DNA of 64,000 bases from Streptomyces oceani (GCF_001751245.1 NZ_LJGU01000137.1:60577-124576); one strand, 5' to 3'. Counted from the stretch's first letter, positions 24,804-33,811 are shown. Made by a program: numbers and translations. The notes: a model not told the origin generated them from the sequence alone.

Positions 24804-24830
24804 CACCGCCGCCGTACACAGGCACGCCTC

Positions 24831-24888
24831 AACGAGCCGGGGCCGGCGCGGACACCCTTTCCAGGGTCCGCGCCGGCCCCGGCTCGTT
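24831..24888 (+). terminator. Long stem-loop terminator after the exporter gene
   Basis: Arms of about 25 bases (aacgagccggggccggcgcg ... and cgcgccggccccggctcgtt) pair with a small AC bulge around a tttcca loop. It lies 27 bp after the exporter stop and looks like a strong intrinsic terminator. The rest of the 313-bp gap before 25117 shows no gene and should contain the promoter of the second operon. Confidence 0.8.
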
Positions 24889-25116
24889 CCCGTCTCACGG
24901 CCCCGAATGGCCATGTTCACGTGGGGTGTTGCGGCTACGCGACGGGGCGAGCGGGCGAGGAACGGTTCCCGGCCACCTCCTTCGCCCCGGTAGCGATGCG
25001 GGAGTGCGACAGGACCGGTCAAGGCGAATCTCGGTGCACAGGACGAAACCAGGCCCCGACCGTCTGGTTCTCCCGGCTTCTTCCCGCCTCCTCCTCGTTC
25101 CTAAGGAGCACTTCGC

Positions 25117-25944
25117 ATGACACGCACAGCCACCTCGCAATCGTTCGCCGCTCCCCCTCTCGGGGACGCCCGGATAGTCTCGGCAGACGACTTCGTCTTC
25201 GCCCCGCTGCCCGGGGGGCGCACCGCAGTCGCCACCCCGGTCAGCCCCGCCGCGGGCTCCACACACGTCACGCTGCACGTCGTACGGATCGCGTCGGGCG
25301 AGTCCTTCAGCCCCGATTCGAGCGTCGAGGAGGAGAACACCGCGGTCGTCTTCGAGGGCCGGGGGTCCGCCACTGTCGGTTCTCGCAGTCACCGCATCGA
25401 GCGGGCCCACGCCGTGTACGCCCCCACTGGCCAGGCGCTGAGCCTCACGGCCGACACGGAGGGGCTGACCGTCTACGTCTGGCGCACACCACTCACGGCT
25501 GGGCGCCAGCCCGGCACGGACCCCGAGCCCTTCTCCACCCTCTGGGACGAGACCACTCAGTTGCGCGGATTCGGCGGCACCGGCCAGATGGCCCCCGACT
25601 CCGACCGCGCCACCATGAACTTCGTCTTCTGGCCCGGCAACGGAAGCAGCCAGCTGTGCCTGCACTGCGGCATCCAGCAGCCGGGCCAGACGTTCAACGT
25701 CCACCTGCACCCCGACAGCGACGAGGCGTTCATCGCCTTCGAGGGCGTCGGGCAGATGTACCTGCGCGACCGCTGGATCGATGTCGCCCCGGGGGACGTC
25801 CTGTACGCCGCGCCCGGCGTCCTGCACGGGGCCCGTAACCCACACACCGGTCCCGAGGCCCAGCGCTTCGTGACCTGCGGGGGCCCCAGCCCCTACGACC
25901 CGGCGCTCTACTCGGCCGCCGGCCTCTCCTCCGAGGTCAGGTGA
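25117..25944 (+). CDS. Bicupin protein
   Basis: A 275-residue protein with AAGGAG before ATG 25117. Two cupin domains are visible. The N-terminal one (VEEENTAVVFEGRGSATVG ... RAHAVYAPTGQAL) lacks the metal histidines. The C-terminal one has NVHLHPDSDEAFIAFEGVGQMYL and APGVLHGARN, with the full His/His/Glu/His set. This arrangement, one structural and one catalytic cupin, occurs in oxalate decarboxylase-like, ureidoglycine aminohydrolase-like and other enzymes. It is first in the second half of the cluster, 8 bp before asnB. Reaction unknown. Confidence 0.85.
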   Translation: MTRTATSQSFAAPPLGDARIVSADDFVFAPLPGGRTAVATPVSPAAGSTHVTLHVVRIASGESFSPDSSVEEENTAVVFEGRGSATVGSRSHRIERAHAVYAPTGQALSLTADTEGLTVYVWRTPLTAGRQPGTDPEPFSTLWDETTQLRGFGGTGQMAPDSDRATMNFVFWPGNGSSQLCLHCGIQQPGQTFNVHLHPDSDEAFIAFEGVGQMYLRDRWIDVAPGDVLYAAPGVLHGARNPHTGPEAQRFVTCGGPSPYDPALYSAAGLSSEVR

Positions 25945-25952
25945 TGTGAGCC

Positions 25953-27812
25953 ATGTGCCGTATCCACGGATCCTTCCACGCCCGTACCACCGATGAGGAG
26001 ATGCGCCGTGTCGCCGCCCTTCAGCACCATGGCGGCCCGGACGCCCAGTCCTTCGCCCAACGCCCGGGCTGGGCCCTCGGCAACAACCGGCTCTCGATCA
26101 TGGACCCCGAGGGCGGAGCCCAGCCCTACCGTCTCGGGGACATCACGGTCGTCTTCAACGGCGAGCTCTACAACCACGACCGGCTGCGCGCCGAACTCGT
26201 GCGGCGGGGTTTCCACTTCGAGGATCGCTGCGACGGAACGATCCTTCCCGCGCTGTACCTGACCTACGGGGAACGCTTCGCCGAGTACCTCGACGGCATG
26301 TTCTCCGTCGCCGTACTGGACGGGCGCCGGGCCCCGCGTCTGGTGATCGCCACTGACGCCTCCGGCATGAAGCCGCTGTACTACCACTGGGAGGAGCGCA
26401 GCGGCCGGTTCCACTTCGCCTCGGAGCTGCCCGCTCTCCTCGGCTTCTCCGACGTGCGGCCTTACGAGGACGAACTGGGCCTGCACACGTACCTGTCGGC
26501 CAAGACCCCCTTCGGCCACCGGACCATGTTCCAGGGCATCGACGTCCTCCCCCCGGCCGTCACCGCGGTTGTCACCCGCGACGAAGGCCTGCGCCTCACC
26601 TCCCGGCGGATGGGACACGAGTCCGCACCACCGGTCGACGAGAAAAGGAGTCTGCCCCGGGCAGGGCAGGAGCTGCGCGGGCTGCTGGCTCGCGAGGTCT
26701 CGCGGTTGCTCGTCGCGGACGCGCCGGTCGCCACCATCACCTCCGGCGGGCTCGACTCCAGCCTGGTCACCGCGCTCGCGGCACGTGCCCTACACGACCG
26801 AGGCGCGAGCGGGGCTCTGCACACCTTCAACATCGCCTACACGGGCGACTGGCCCGGGGACGAACGGGCCTTCGCCACCGAGGTGTCCCAGCACACCGGG
26901 ACGGTGCACCACCAGGTGGAGATCGACCCGGCCACCTTCCCCGACCTGATGGGAGATGTCGTACGGCACCTCGGCCAACCCAACGCCGACCCGATCACCC
27001 TCAGCACGTTCTCGCTGTTCCGGGCGGTACGCGACGCCGGGTTCAAGGTCGCCCTCACCGGAGACGCCGCCGACGAACTCTTCGGCGGATACGGACGCAT
27101 GACGCAGGCGCTCGCCGCACCCGCGGGGGCGGACTGGGCCGGCGCCTACCTCGACCACCTGGCCGCGGTGCCACACTCCCTGCGTCAGCAGCTGTACACC
27201 GCTGAGTACGCCGCCCACGTGCGCTCCAACGGCACGTCCGCCGTACCGCCCGGGCTCACCGAGACGCTCAGGCACGGAACGGGCAGCCGGCTCCAGCGAA
27301 TCACCCGGATCGAACAGCGCTACCGGCTGCCCGCCTACCACCTCCGCCGAGTCGATCACCTGTCGATGGCCAGCTCGGTGGAGACCAGGCTTCCGTTCTG
27401 CCAGCCCAGCGTGGTGCGCTTCGCGGCGACGCTGCCCGACCAACACCGCACCGTTCCCGGTGTCGGAGTCAAGCGCGCGCTGTACCAGGCGGCCGACGGG
27501 CTGCTGCCGAGCAGTGTCCTGAATCGGCCCAAACAGCCGTTCACCCTGCCGATCACGGCGATGCTGGCCCCAGGCCAACGGCTGTGGGCGATGGCCCGCG
27601 ACGTCCTGTCCCCCCAGGCCCTGCGTGCCGACGGAAGGCTGCGGCATGAGGTGGTGAACGCTCTGTTCGCCGAGCAGGAGGCCAGACCCTCCGACGGCAG
27701 CTCGCTGGCTCTGTGGGCCTTGATGTCGCACCAGATGTGGCGCGGTGAGTTCTTCGGCCCGTCCACCGGTGCGAACGCGCGCTCGCGTGAACCGGCGGTG
27801 GTGGCCGTATGA
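25953..27812 (+). CDS. Asparagine synthetase, glutamine-hydrolysing (AsnB-like)
   Basis: A 619-residue two-domain amidotransferase. Cys2 (MCRIHGSF) is the nucleophile of the class II glutaminase, with NNRLSIMD and VFNGELYNH following. The synthetase domain carries the PP-loop SGGLDSSLV, LTGDAADELFGGYGRM and the late VETRLPFC. Both active sites look complete, so it should form an acyl-adenylate and amidate it (or close a ring) with ammonia from glutamine. Inside a secondary cluster it probably acts on a cluster intermediate rather than on aspartate. Its stop overlaps the next ATG by 4 bp. Confidence 0.93.
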   Translation: MCRIHGSFHARTTDEEMRRVAALQHHGGPDAQSFAQRPGWALGNNRLSIMDPEGGAQPYRLGDITVVFNGELYNHDRLRAELVRRGFHFEDRCDGTILPALYLTYGERFAEYLDGMFSVAVLDGRRAPRLVIATDASGMKPLYYHWEERSGRFHFASELPALLGFSDVRPYEDELGLHTYLSAKTPFGHRTMFQGIDVLPPAVTAVVTRDEGLRLTSRRMGHESAPPVDEKRSLPRAGQELRGLLAREVSRLLVADAPVATITSGGLDSSLVTALAARALHDRGASGALHTFNIAYTGDWPGDERAFATEVSQHTGTVHHQVEIDPATFPDLMGDVVRHLGQPNADPITLSTFSLFRAVRDAGFKVALTGDAADELFGGYGRMTQALAAPAGADWAGAYLDHLAAVPHSLRQQLYTAEYAAHVRSNGTSAVPPGLTETLRHGTGSRLQRITRIEQRYRLPAYHLRRVDHLSMASSVETRLPFCQPSVVRFAATLPDQHRTVPGVGVKRALYQAADGLLPSSVLNRPKQPFTLPITAMLAPGQRLWAMARDVLSPQALRADGRLRHEVVNALFAEQEARPSDGSSLALWALMSHQMWRGEFFGPSTGANARSREPAVVAV

Positions 27813-28909
27813 ACGTCTCCCTGGCCAAGGCGCACGGAGCGCCCTGCCCCACCGCAGTGCTCGACGGCCGCGACTTCCCCCAGTCCGATCCCCAGTTGCT
27901 GAACGCCCTTGCCGACCTGCGGGGCGAACTGGCCGGTCAGGGCTCGGGGCACGTGCTCAAGAACGCCATCGTGCGGCCTTCCCGACACCCGCTGTTCGAT
28001 CTGGACTATCGATTCGTTCAGTCCCTTCCAGAGAGCCACGACAGCTTCGACCTGCGCGGTTCCTGCGGCCACTCGATCCTGGCCGCCGTCGAGGCAGCCG
28101 CCCGCACCGGCATGATCCAGCCGCTGGTACCGGGCTGCCGAGTCCGGGTCAACGTACTCAACAACGGTGACAACGTGGTGTGCGAGACGGAGGAGACATC
28201 CGACGGCGGCACCCGGTTCACGGCGCATTTCCTGTGTTCGCCGCCCTTGAGGCTGCCGGAACTCCTGATGACCGGCGAGCAGGTGACTCAAGTCCCCTTC
28301 GAGGGCCGGTACGTGCCCGTCTCCCTGGTGTCGATGGGCAACTCGTACGCCTTCGTCGACGCGTCGCATTTCGGCGTCGACGGACCTGACTCCCTCTTCG
28401 GAGACGACCCCGGGCTGTTCGACGCCATGACTCGGCTGCGGATCGCCGTCTGCGAGTCGCAGGGTTGGGACACCTTCGGGGCCTTCCCGAAGATCGCGGC
28501 GCTGCTCCCACAGGAGGGCGGCGGTCTGTTCGTACGGGCCGTGTCCGTGCCGTCCTGGCATCCCACGGTCGCACTGACCGGCGCCATCTGCCTGGGCACC
28601 GCCGCCGGTATCGCGGGCACCGTGCCCTGGTCCCTGGCGGGGCAGGCGGCCCAGGATCCCGACGCGCTGCTGCGGGTCAGCACCCCCGGCGGCTGCGTTC
28701 GGGTGGCCGCTCGCTCCACGCACGGCCCGGACGGGCAGCGCAGGCTCGCCTGGGTGTCAGTAGCCGAGAAGCAGGTCGAGTACCGGGGGCTGCTGCCCTG
28801 TCCCCAGCTCGTGGGTTCCAAGCCCTCTTCCGTCGCCTCACGCATCTCCCCACTCACCCCGTCCAACTCCGTATCCGAGGAGGCCCCGTGGGTTCCGCTG
28901 ACAGCCTGA
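27809..28909 (+). CDS. PrpF / diaminopimelate-epimerase-fold isomerase
   Basis: A 366-residue protein in an ATGA overlap with asnB. The fold is suggested by SFDLRGSCGHSILAAVEAA (Cys87 in a CG motif comparable to the catalytic Cys of the family) and by the later HPTVALTGAICLGTAAGIAGTVP, which strongly resembles the C-terminal segment of 2-methylaconitate isomerase PrpF; a further TPGGCVRVA follows. These enzymes move a double bond or racemise at an acidic alpha carbon without a cofactor. A DAP-epimerase-fold racemase also occurs in D-cycloserine biosynthesis. The last 20 residues overlap the next gene and are poor in motif. Assignment rests on pattern only. Confidence 0.7.
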   Translation: MNVSLAKAHGAPCPTAVLDGRDFPQSDPQLLNALADLRGELAGQGSGHVLKNAIVRPSRHPLFDLDYRFVQSLPESHDSFDLRGSCGHSILAAVEAAARTGMIQPLVPGCRVRVNVLNNGDNVVCETEETSDGGTRFTAHFLCSPPLRLPELLMTGEQVTQVPFEGRYVPVSLVSMGNSYAFVDASHFGVDGPDSLFGDDPGLFDAMTRLRIAVCESQGWDTFGAFPKIAALLPQEGGGLFVRAVSVPSWHPTVALTGAICLGTAAGIAGTVPWSLAGQAAQDPDALLRVSTPGGCVRVAARSTHGPDGQRRLAWVSVAEKQVEYRGLLPCPQLVGSKPSSVASRISPLTPSNSVSEEAPWVPLTA

Positions 28910-30123
28910 CCGCCGTGCGCGACAGCGCCGGGCCGCGGGCGATGTCCGACACATTCGCCGAAGATCCGTTTCCGGCCGGTGCCCGCCAGGCCGGGCGCTC
29001 CGCCCCCGCTCTCCCGACCCCCGAAACACTGGAACGTCTGGCTGCCTGCGCCGAGGCGGCCGACCTCGCCGGAGAACCGGACCGTGCGGCGGTCGAGGTG
29101 CTCCGAAGGAGCGGCCTGCTGGCACTGGCCGTGCCGAAGTCCCACGGCGGAGCCGGCGCCGACGCGGTGGTTCTCAACACCTGTGTCGAACAGGTCGCTT
29201 CTGTGAACGCCTCGGCGGCGATCATGCTCTTCCAGCACTGCGCGGTGACCAGCCGGATCGTCGAGAACGGCACGTTCGCCCAGCACCGCGAGGTGCTGCC
29301 CAAGCTGGCCGACGGCCGGTGGTTGGCGGCTTCGGCCTGGTCAGAGAGCGCGGCGGGCGCCGACAAGAAGAACCTCGGGACCCTGGCGCACCGCACGCCC
29401 GACGGGGCTTGGCTCTTGGACGGTGCCAAGTCCTTCACCACCAGTGCGGGCCTCGCGGACGTCTATCTCGTCCTGGCGCAGTCGCAGGAGGAGTCCCCGG
29501 ACTCGGGGCCCGGCTCTTCTCGGGACACCGGGTACGGGGCGGCCGGACAGACGTTCTTCCTTATTCCGGGCGATCACCCGGGCCTGGTGCCCGACACCTC
29601 GATGCGACTGGCCGGGATGCGCGGCTCGGCCACCGGCTTCGTGTCCGTGCGGGAGTGCCGCGTACCGGATTCCGCGCGCCTCGGTGCCCCGGGTGTCGCG
29701 GCGTCCATCATCGCCCGGGTCCGTAACAGCGGTGCCTCGCTCGGCGCCGTCGCCGTGGGCATCGCCCAGGCCGCTCTCGACGCGGCCCACGCGCACGCGG
29801 AGCGCCGTGGGCTCTACGCCCACCAAGCCGTCCGGCACCGACTGGTCAACCTGGCCACTCAGGTCGAGTCCGCACGCGCGGTGGTGGAGCGGGCAGGTCG
29901 CCGTACCTCGGCCGACCCCGGGATGACCACGCTCTTCTCCAAGCTGGCCGCCTCCGCGGCAGCGGAACGGGTGGTAGCGGACGTGGCCCGATTCCTGGGA
30001 TCGGCCGGCTACGTCGAGACACATCCGATCAACCGGTTCGGGCGCGACGCCCGTGCCGTCGCACTGATGGGACCGACCGACGACCTCTGCAAGGAACTGG
30101 TGAGTCTGCCGTGGAACCGATGA
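28888..30123 (+). CDS. Acyl-CoA dehydrogenase-fold flavoprotein
   Basis: A 411-residue protein. GTG 28888 is chosen because a GAGGAGG site lies just before it; ATG 28942 is the alternative. The fold is clear: LAVPKSHGGAGADAV, SAWSESAAGADKKNLGTLA in the FAD-binding beta domain, GAKSFTTSAGLADVYLVLAQ, FVSVRECRVPDSARLG and a helical C-domain. The end reads FGRDARAVALMGPTDDLCKEL, so the EGT motif that carries the catalytic Glu in many acyl-CoA dehydrogenases is MGPT. No acyl-CoA pathway partner is nearby but a flavin reductase is, so it may be a two-component flavin monooxygenase (N- or C-hydroxylase) of the same fold. Confidence 0.8.
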   Translation: MGSADSLTAVRDSAGPRAMSDTFAEDPFPAGARQAGRSAPALPTPETLERLAACAEAADLAGEPDRAAVEVLRRSGLLALAVPKSHGGAGADAVVLNTCVEQVASVNASAAIMLFQHCAVTSRIVENGTFAQHREVLPKLADGRWLAASAWSESAAGADKKNLGTLAHRTPDGAWLLDGAKSFTTSAGLADVYLVLAQSQEESPDSGPGSSRDTGYGAAGQTFFLIPGDHPGLVPDTSMRLAGMRGSATGFVSVRECRVPDSARLGAPGVAASIIARVRNSGASLGAVAVGIAQAALDAAHAHAERRGLYAHQAVRHRLVNLATQVESARAVVERAGRRTSADPGMTTLFSKLAASAAAERVVADVARFLGSAGYVETHPINRFGRDARAVALMGPTDDLCKELVSLPWNR

Positions 30124-31595
30124 AGACCTCTCCCGCCTCCCCGACGTCCCCTGCTTCCCCTCAGCCGTCCGCCGAGGTCGACCTGGTGGTGGAAGGAGGC
30201 CGGCTGGTCACCCCGGGAGGCGTCCGCGACGGCAGCGTCGTCGTCCGGGACGGTCGCGTGGCGGCGATCGTCACCCCGGGCGGGCCGCTACCCTCCGGGC
30301 CGCGCCTCAACGCCGAGGGCAGGTACGTCCTGCCAGGGCTCATCGACTCCCACGTGCACTTCCGCACTCCTGGCCTGGAGCACAAGGAGACTTGGGAGAA
30401 CGGCAGTCGGGCCGCCCTCGCCGGGGGCGTCACAACGGTTATGGACATGCCGAATACGCGGCCTCCGTCGCTCGACACGGCGGCCCTGCGAGCGAAAGCG
30501 GCCCTGATCGCGGGCCGCTCCCATGTGGACCACCGGTTCCACATGGGAGCCGATCCCGATCACCCGGAGGTACTCACCGACCTCGATCCGGCGGTGGCGA
30601 CCTCCGCGAAGGCGTTCATGGCGGGTCACCACACCGCACCGGTGGTCTTCCGTGAGGCGTGGCAACTGGAGGCGGCCTTCGCCGCCGCGGCGCGCGGTGG
30701 GGTACGCCTCGTGCTGCACTCCGAGGACCAGCACGTCTTCGACCTGCTCGACTCCCACGGCGGTGACCCCGAGTCGTACGACGCCTACGAGCCACACCGG
30801 CCGCGCTCCGGGGCGATCGTCGCCGTCGCGAAGGTCGTCCATCTGGTCCGGACCCACGGCACCAAGGTCCACGTCCTGCACGTGTCGTCGGCCGAGGAGA
30901 CGGATCTGCTGGTGGCCGCCGCGGCCGAGGGGCTCCCCATCACCTTCGAGGTCACCGGGCACCATCTCGCGTTCACCGACCACGACACCGCCCTGCGCGG
31001 TCCCCGCACTCGGCTCTCCCCGGCAATCCGCGCTCCGCGCGACCGTGAGCGGCTCTGGCGGGCCGTGCTCAACGGCGAGGCATCCACCATCGGCAGTGAT
31101 CACGCCCCGCACACCGTCGAGGAGAAGAACCGCCCTCCGGCCGAGGCACCCCCGGGACTGCCCGGGGTCCAGGAGTTGGCCATCTCCGTGTGGACGGGCC
31201 TGCTCGCTCGGGGCGTTGACACCGATACCGCGGCAAGCCATCTCGCGCGGCTGATGGGGACGGGTCCCGCGGACTTGTTCGATCTGACCGGAAAGGGCCG
31301 GCTGACGGTCGGCGCGGACGCCGATCTCTCCCTCCTCGACCCGTCCGCCCGTTGGCAGCTGTCGGCGGCGCACGTCGAATCACTGTGCGGCTGGTCGGCC
31401 TACGAAGGATGGATGTTCACCGGACGATTCACCACGGTGGTGACCGGTGGACGAGTGGCCTGGGATCTGGAGCGCGGAACGCTGGGCGAGCCTCACGGCC
31501 GTTGGCTGGCAGGGCGCGACACGTCCGAACCGGCGCCGCCCGGGGCGCAGTCTCCGGCAGCGCCCGCCCGAGAGCTGGAAGGGGCCATCCGATGA
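30111..31595 (+). CDS. Dihydroorotase/allantoinase-family amidohydrolase
   Basis: A 494-residue protein. GTG 30111 has GGTGAG six bases upstream; an ATG at 30120 overlaps the previous stop. Metal motifs are complete: DSHVHFRTPG, the Lys of SAKAFMAGHH, LVLHSEDQ, VLHVSSAEE and GSDHAPHTVEEK, the last being typical of dihydroorotase and allantoinase. The first 25 residues and last 30 are Pro/Ser/Ala-rich tails. The enzyme would reversibly cyclise an N-carbamoyl amino acid or open a cyclic ureide. Downstream of a CysK-like enzyme and AsnB, ring closure of a ureido or amide intermediate is a reasonable but unproven role. It overlaps the flavin reductase gene by 4 bp. Confidence 0.88.
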   Translation: MEPMKTSPASPTSPASPQPSAEVDLVVEGGRLVTPGGVRDGSVVVRDGRVAAIVTPGGPLPSGPRLNAEGRYVLPGLIDSHVHFRTPGLEHKETWENGSRAALAGGVTTVMDMPNTRPPSLDTAALRAKAALIAGRSHVDHRFHMGADPDHPEVLTDLDPAVATSAKAFMAGHHTAPVVFREAWQLEAAFAAAARGGVRLVLHSEDQHVFDLLDSHGGDPESYDAYEPHRPRSGAIVAVAKVVHLVRTHGTKVHVLHVSSAEETDLLVAAAAEGLPITFEVTGHHLAFTDHDTALRGPRTRLSPAIRAPRDRERLWRAVLNGEASTIGSDHAPHTVEEKNRPPAEAPPGLPGVQELAISVWTGLLARGVDTDTAASHLARLMGTGPADLFDLTGKGRLTVGADADLSLLDPSARWQLSAAHVESLCGWSAYEGWMFTGRFTTVVTGGRVAWDLERGTLGEPHGRWLAGRDTSEPAPPGAQSPAAPARELEGAIR

Positions 31596-32209
31596 GTGTC
31601 ACAGACCTGCCGACCGAACCCGCCACGACCTCGTCCACCCGGCTCGAACCCGGGACACCGAACAGCACAGGACCCGAGGGGCCCGGCATGCCGGGCTCGG
31701 TGATGTCCCGCGACATCTCCGCCGACCAGTTCCGTGCCGCGATGGCCTCTCTGGCAGCCCCTGTCACGGTGGTGACCTGCTACGACTCGGCGGGAACCCC
31801 TCGGGGGCTGACAGCGAGCGCGGTCTCCTCCTTGTCCCTGGACCCTCCGCTGCTGCTGGTCTGCCTGGACCGGGGGTCTCGCACCCACGACGTGCTCACC
31901 TCGGCGGAGACTTTCACTCTCCATCTGCTCAGCCCGGAGAACGAGGAGTTGGCGAAGAAGTTCGCCGGCCCCACCGACCAACGGTTCGGGAACGTCCCGC
32001 TGGCATCCGGGCCTAGCTCCCGACACGCGCCGCAACTGGCCGACTGTGCACTGCGGTTGACCTGCGCACGGCACGATGTCATTGAGGCGGGGGACCACAC
32101 GATCCTGGTGGGGCGAGTTGCGGCGTCCGACTGCCTGGGCCGGCCGGCAGGAGGTCTGGTCTGGCACCACAGGGGTTTCGCCCACGCGAGGCCGGTGGAG
32201 GTCCGCTGA
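31592..32209 (+). CDS. Flavin reductase-like (FMN-binding split barrel) protein
   Basis: A 205-residue protein starting in an ATGA overlap. After a 40-residue disordered start, it has the short-chain flavin reductase pattern: FRAAMASLAAPVTVVTCYD, GLTASAVSSLSLDPPLLLVCLDR, FTLHLLSPENEELAKKFAG, and a C-terminal GDHTILVGRV plus LVWHHRGFAHA. Such enzymes reduce FMN or FAD with NAD(P)H for a partner monooxygenase. The only candidate partner in the operon is the acyl-CoA-dehydrogenase-fold protein two genes upstream. It is the last gene before a terminator. Confidence 0.9.
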   Translation: MSVTDLPTEPATTSSTRLEPGTPNSTGPEGPGMPGSVMSRDISADQFRAAMASLAAPVTVVTCYDSAGTPRGLTASAVSSLSLDPPLLLVCLDRGSRTHDVLTSAETFTLHLLSPENEELAKKFAGPTDQRFGNVPLASGPSSRHAPQLADCALRLTCARHDVIEAGDHTILVGRVAASDCLGRPAGGLVWHHRGFAHARPVEVR

Positions 32210-32230
32210 CCGGGCGAGCCCGGACCACCC

Positions 32231-32272
32231 CGCAGTCTGCCCGGCCGGTCACCACCGGCTGGGCAGACTGCG
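32231..32272 (+). terminator. Stem-loop terminator ending the biosynthetic-looking cluster
   Basis: cgcagtctgcccggccggt pairs with accggctgggcagactgcg around a cacc loop, with one GG/CT internal mismatch. It lies 22 bp after the flavin reductase stop. The remaining 270 bp to 32546 show no gene. Confidence 0.85.
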
Positions 32273-32545
32273 TTCGCCTACCTCGCTCGTGTCACTCACA
32301 CCTTGGCGGATGCGACCGTGTTCTCCCGGTCCGAGCCCACGTCGCCGACGAAGGGGACCCTGGATCTGGAACGCCTTGATCGCACACGCCGTGGACATCC
32401 CTCGCCACGGGCAGTCCGTAGTTCCTGATGACCGTGAGACGACATACGCCCTGATACCCCGCCAGGAATGCGGAACCGGGGCTTCTTCCCGCGCTTTCCT
32501 CGCGGTTGACGGAAGCTCAAGAGCGACCGTAGGTAACCTGACGTC

Positions 32546-33414
32546 ATGACACCTCCACCCACTGCGGGCTCACTCGCCTCACTGCTCGGGGAGCTGAGGA
32601 ACCTGGAGGAGCTCGGCCGCCAGGCACAAGGGTGCGACGAGGAACTCGCCGTATCGGCAGCCTGCGAACTGCGTGAACGCTACCCCCGGTGGTATGCAAC
32701 AGCCCTCGCCGCAATGCCTGTGACCTTCCACAAGGAATTCAAGCGTGAGTACGAAGGACACTACCCCTACCAGAAGATCAAGCACTTCTTGAACGGGCCA
32801 CGTGACAAATGGGCCCTCTATCTGAAGATGCCGAAGCCACTGCGGAGCCATGGCCCGTGGCAATACCCCCTTGAACAGAGCTTCCTCGGCCCGCTGGGCG
32901 AGCAGCGACGGTTGCTTCTGCTCGCGCTCCCTCAAGAGGACGGTGGCGGGAAAGCGCTGCCCACGCTCTCACTCCTCGCCGGCCTGACCGAACGCCTTCC
33001 CAACGCTCTGGCAGTGTTGGGGCGGGAGCAGCACGGGCGCGTCGGCCTCCCAGTCAACGACGAGTACGACCTGCAGCGGATCCTGCATGCTCTGCTGGTG
33101 CTGCACTTCGAGGACGTTCGCCCGGAGGAGTCCACCCCGAGCAGGGCAGGGGGCGCCTACCGCATCGACTTCTCTTGCGGAGGGAACGGGTGGCGGTGGA
33201 AGCCAAGTTGGCCAGCCATTCACTGAAAGGGAAACGGCTCAGGGACCAGATCGTCCAGGACGTTTTCGGTTACAGAAAGCATCCGGATGCACAGGCTCTC
33301 TTCGTTGCCGTATACGATCCGATGCACGTGGTGGACAATCCTCGGGGATTCGAGGACGACCTCGACGAAGAAGCATCTGCCTTCCCGGTCAGAGTTACCG
33401 TCGCCGACGGCTGA
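32546..33414 (+). pseudogene. Frameshifted PD-(D/E)XK restriction-endonuclease-like gene
   Basis: Two adjacent frames make one conserved protein. The first (32546-33226) carries DEYDLQRILHALLVLHFEDVRPEESTPSRAGGAYRIDF and then turns into nonsense. The second frame continues with LRRERVAVEAKLASHSLKGKRLRDQIVQDVFGYRKHP and AVYDPMHVVDNPRGFEDDL. Joined, they give RIDFLLRRERVAVEAK, the Asp...Glu-x-Lys core of the nuclease fold. Loss of one C after position 33172 (ttctc where ttcctc is expected) explains the break. The repaired protein would be about 290 residues. Either the gene is dead or the base is a sequencing error. It lies beside, but outside, the repeat-bounded defence island. Confidence 0.75.
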
Positions 33415-33465
33415 GTTCACCGGGCTGAGCCCGAGCTCTTCGGCAGGTTGCTCACGGTGTTTCGG

Positions 33466-33503
33466 CGCGAAGGCGCCTGGTCCTCGTCAGGGGCGCCTTC
33501 GCG
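33466..33503 (+). terminator. Stem-loop after the nuclease-like gene
   Basis: cgcgaaggcgcc and ggcgccttcgcg form a perfect 12-bp stem with a 14-base loop, about 50 bp after the nuclease stop. It is a good intrinsic terminator. Confidence 0.8.
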
Positions 33504-33752
33504 ATCTTACCCTCGTGGCCAAGGTGACGGTCTTCGAAAAGGCCGCGCGCCATTGGGGTCACCGAGGCAAGCATCAGCGGCGTCCTCGAAGGCCGCTGTG
33601 TCAAGCAGCGCGAGTCGGTGCGAAGCCCTGGGCCTTCAGCCCGTCCCGGTCAGCCGCAAACCGGAACGGGCTCGCCGCGGTGGACGCCGCTCTCGATGGG
33701 TTGGCCTCAGGTGATACCGCGCATGTGGCAACCGAACTTGGGACGTTCTTGT

Positions 33753-33811
33753 TCAGCCCAGGAACGACAGGCGCACCTTCCGCTCCGGATCATCCACGTT
33801 GGTGTCCGCCA
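33753..33811 (-). pseudogene. Orphan 3' end of yjbQ
   Basis: Read leftwards, the bases encode DTNVDDPERKVRLSFLG followed by a stop. The intact YjbQ at 59084-59506 ends DTNVDNPDRKVRLSFLG. Upstream of this tail the frame (LTVVLRRLA...) no longer matches YjbQ. It is therefore a detached gene end, in the same orientation as the intact gene 25 kb away. Confidence 0.8.
33755..33811. repeat. Left direct repeat bounding the defence island (attL-like)
   Basis: This 57-bp stretch aligns without gaps to 59086-59142 in the same orientation with 44 of 57 bases the same by eye, including an unbroken cgcaccttccg and tccacgtt. It is the yjbQ 3' end. The surrounding 33504-34103 has no convincing gene. Confidence 0.7.

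Noticed and set aside
20014..32209. Calling the cluster D-cycloserine biosynthesis
   Set aside because: The arginine hydroxylase (DcsA), ureahydrolase (DcsB) and Ddl-like gene are absent and the ATP-grasp-like protein lacks key residues; only the design is similar.
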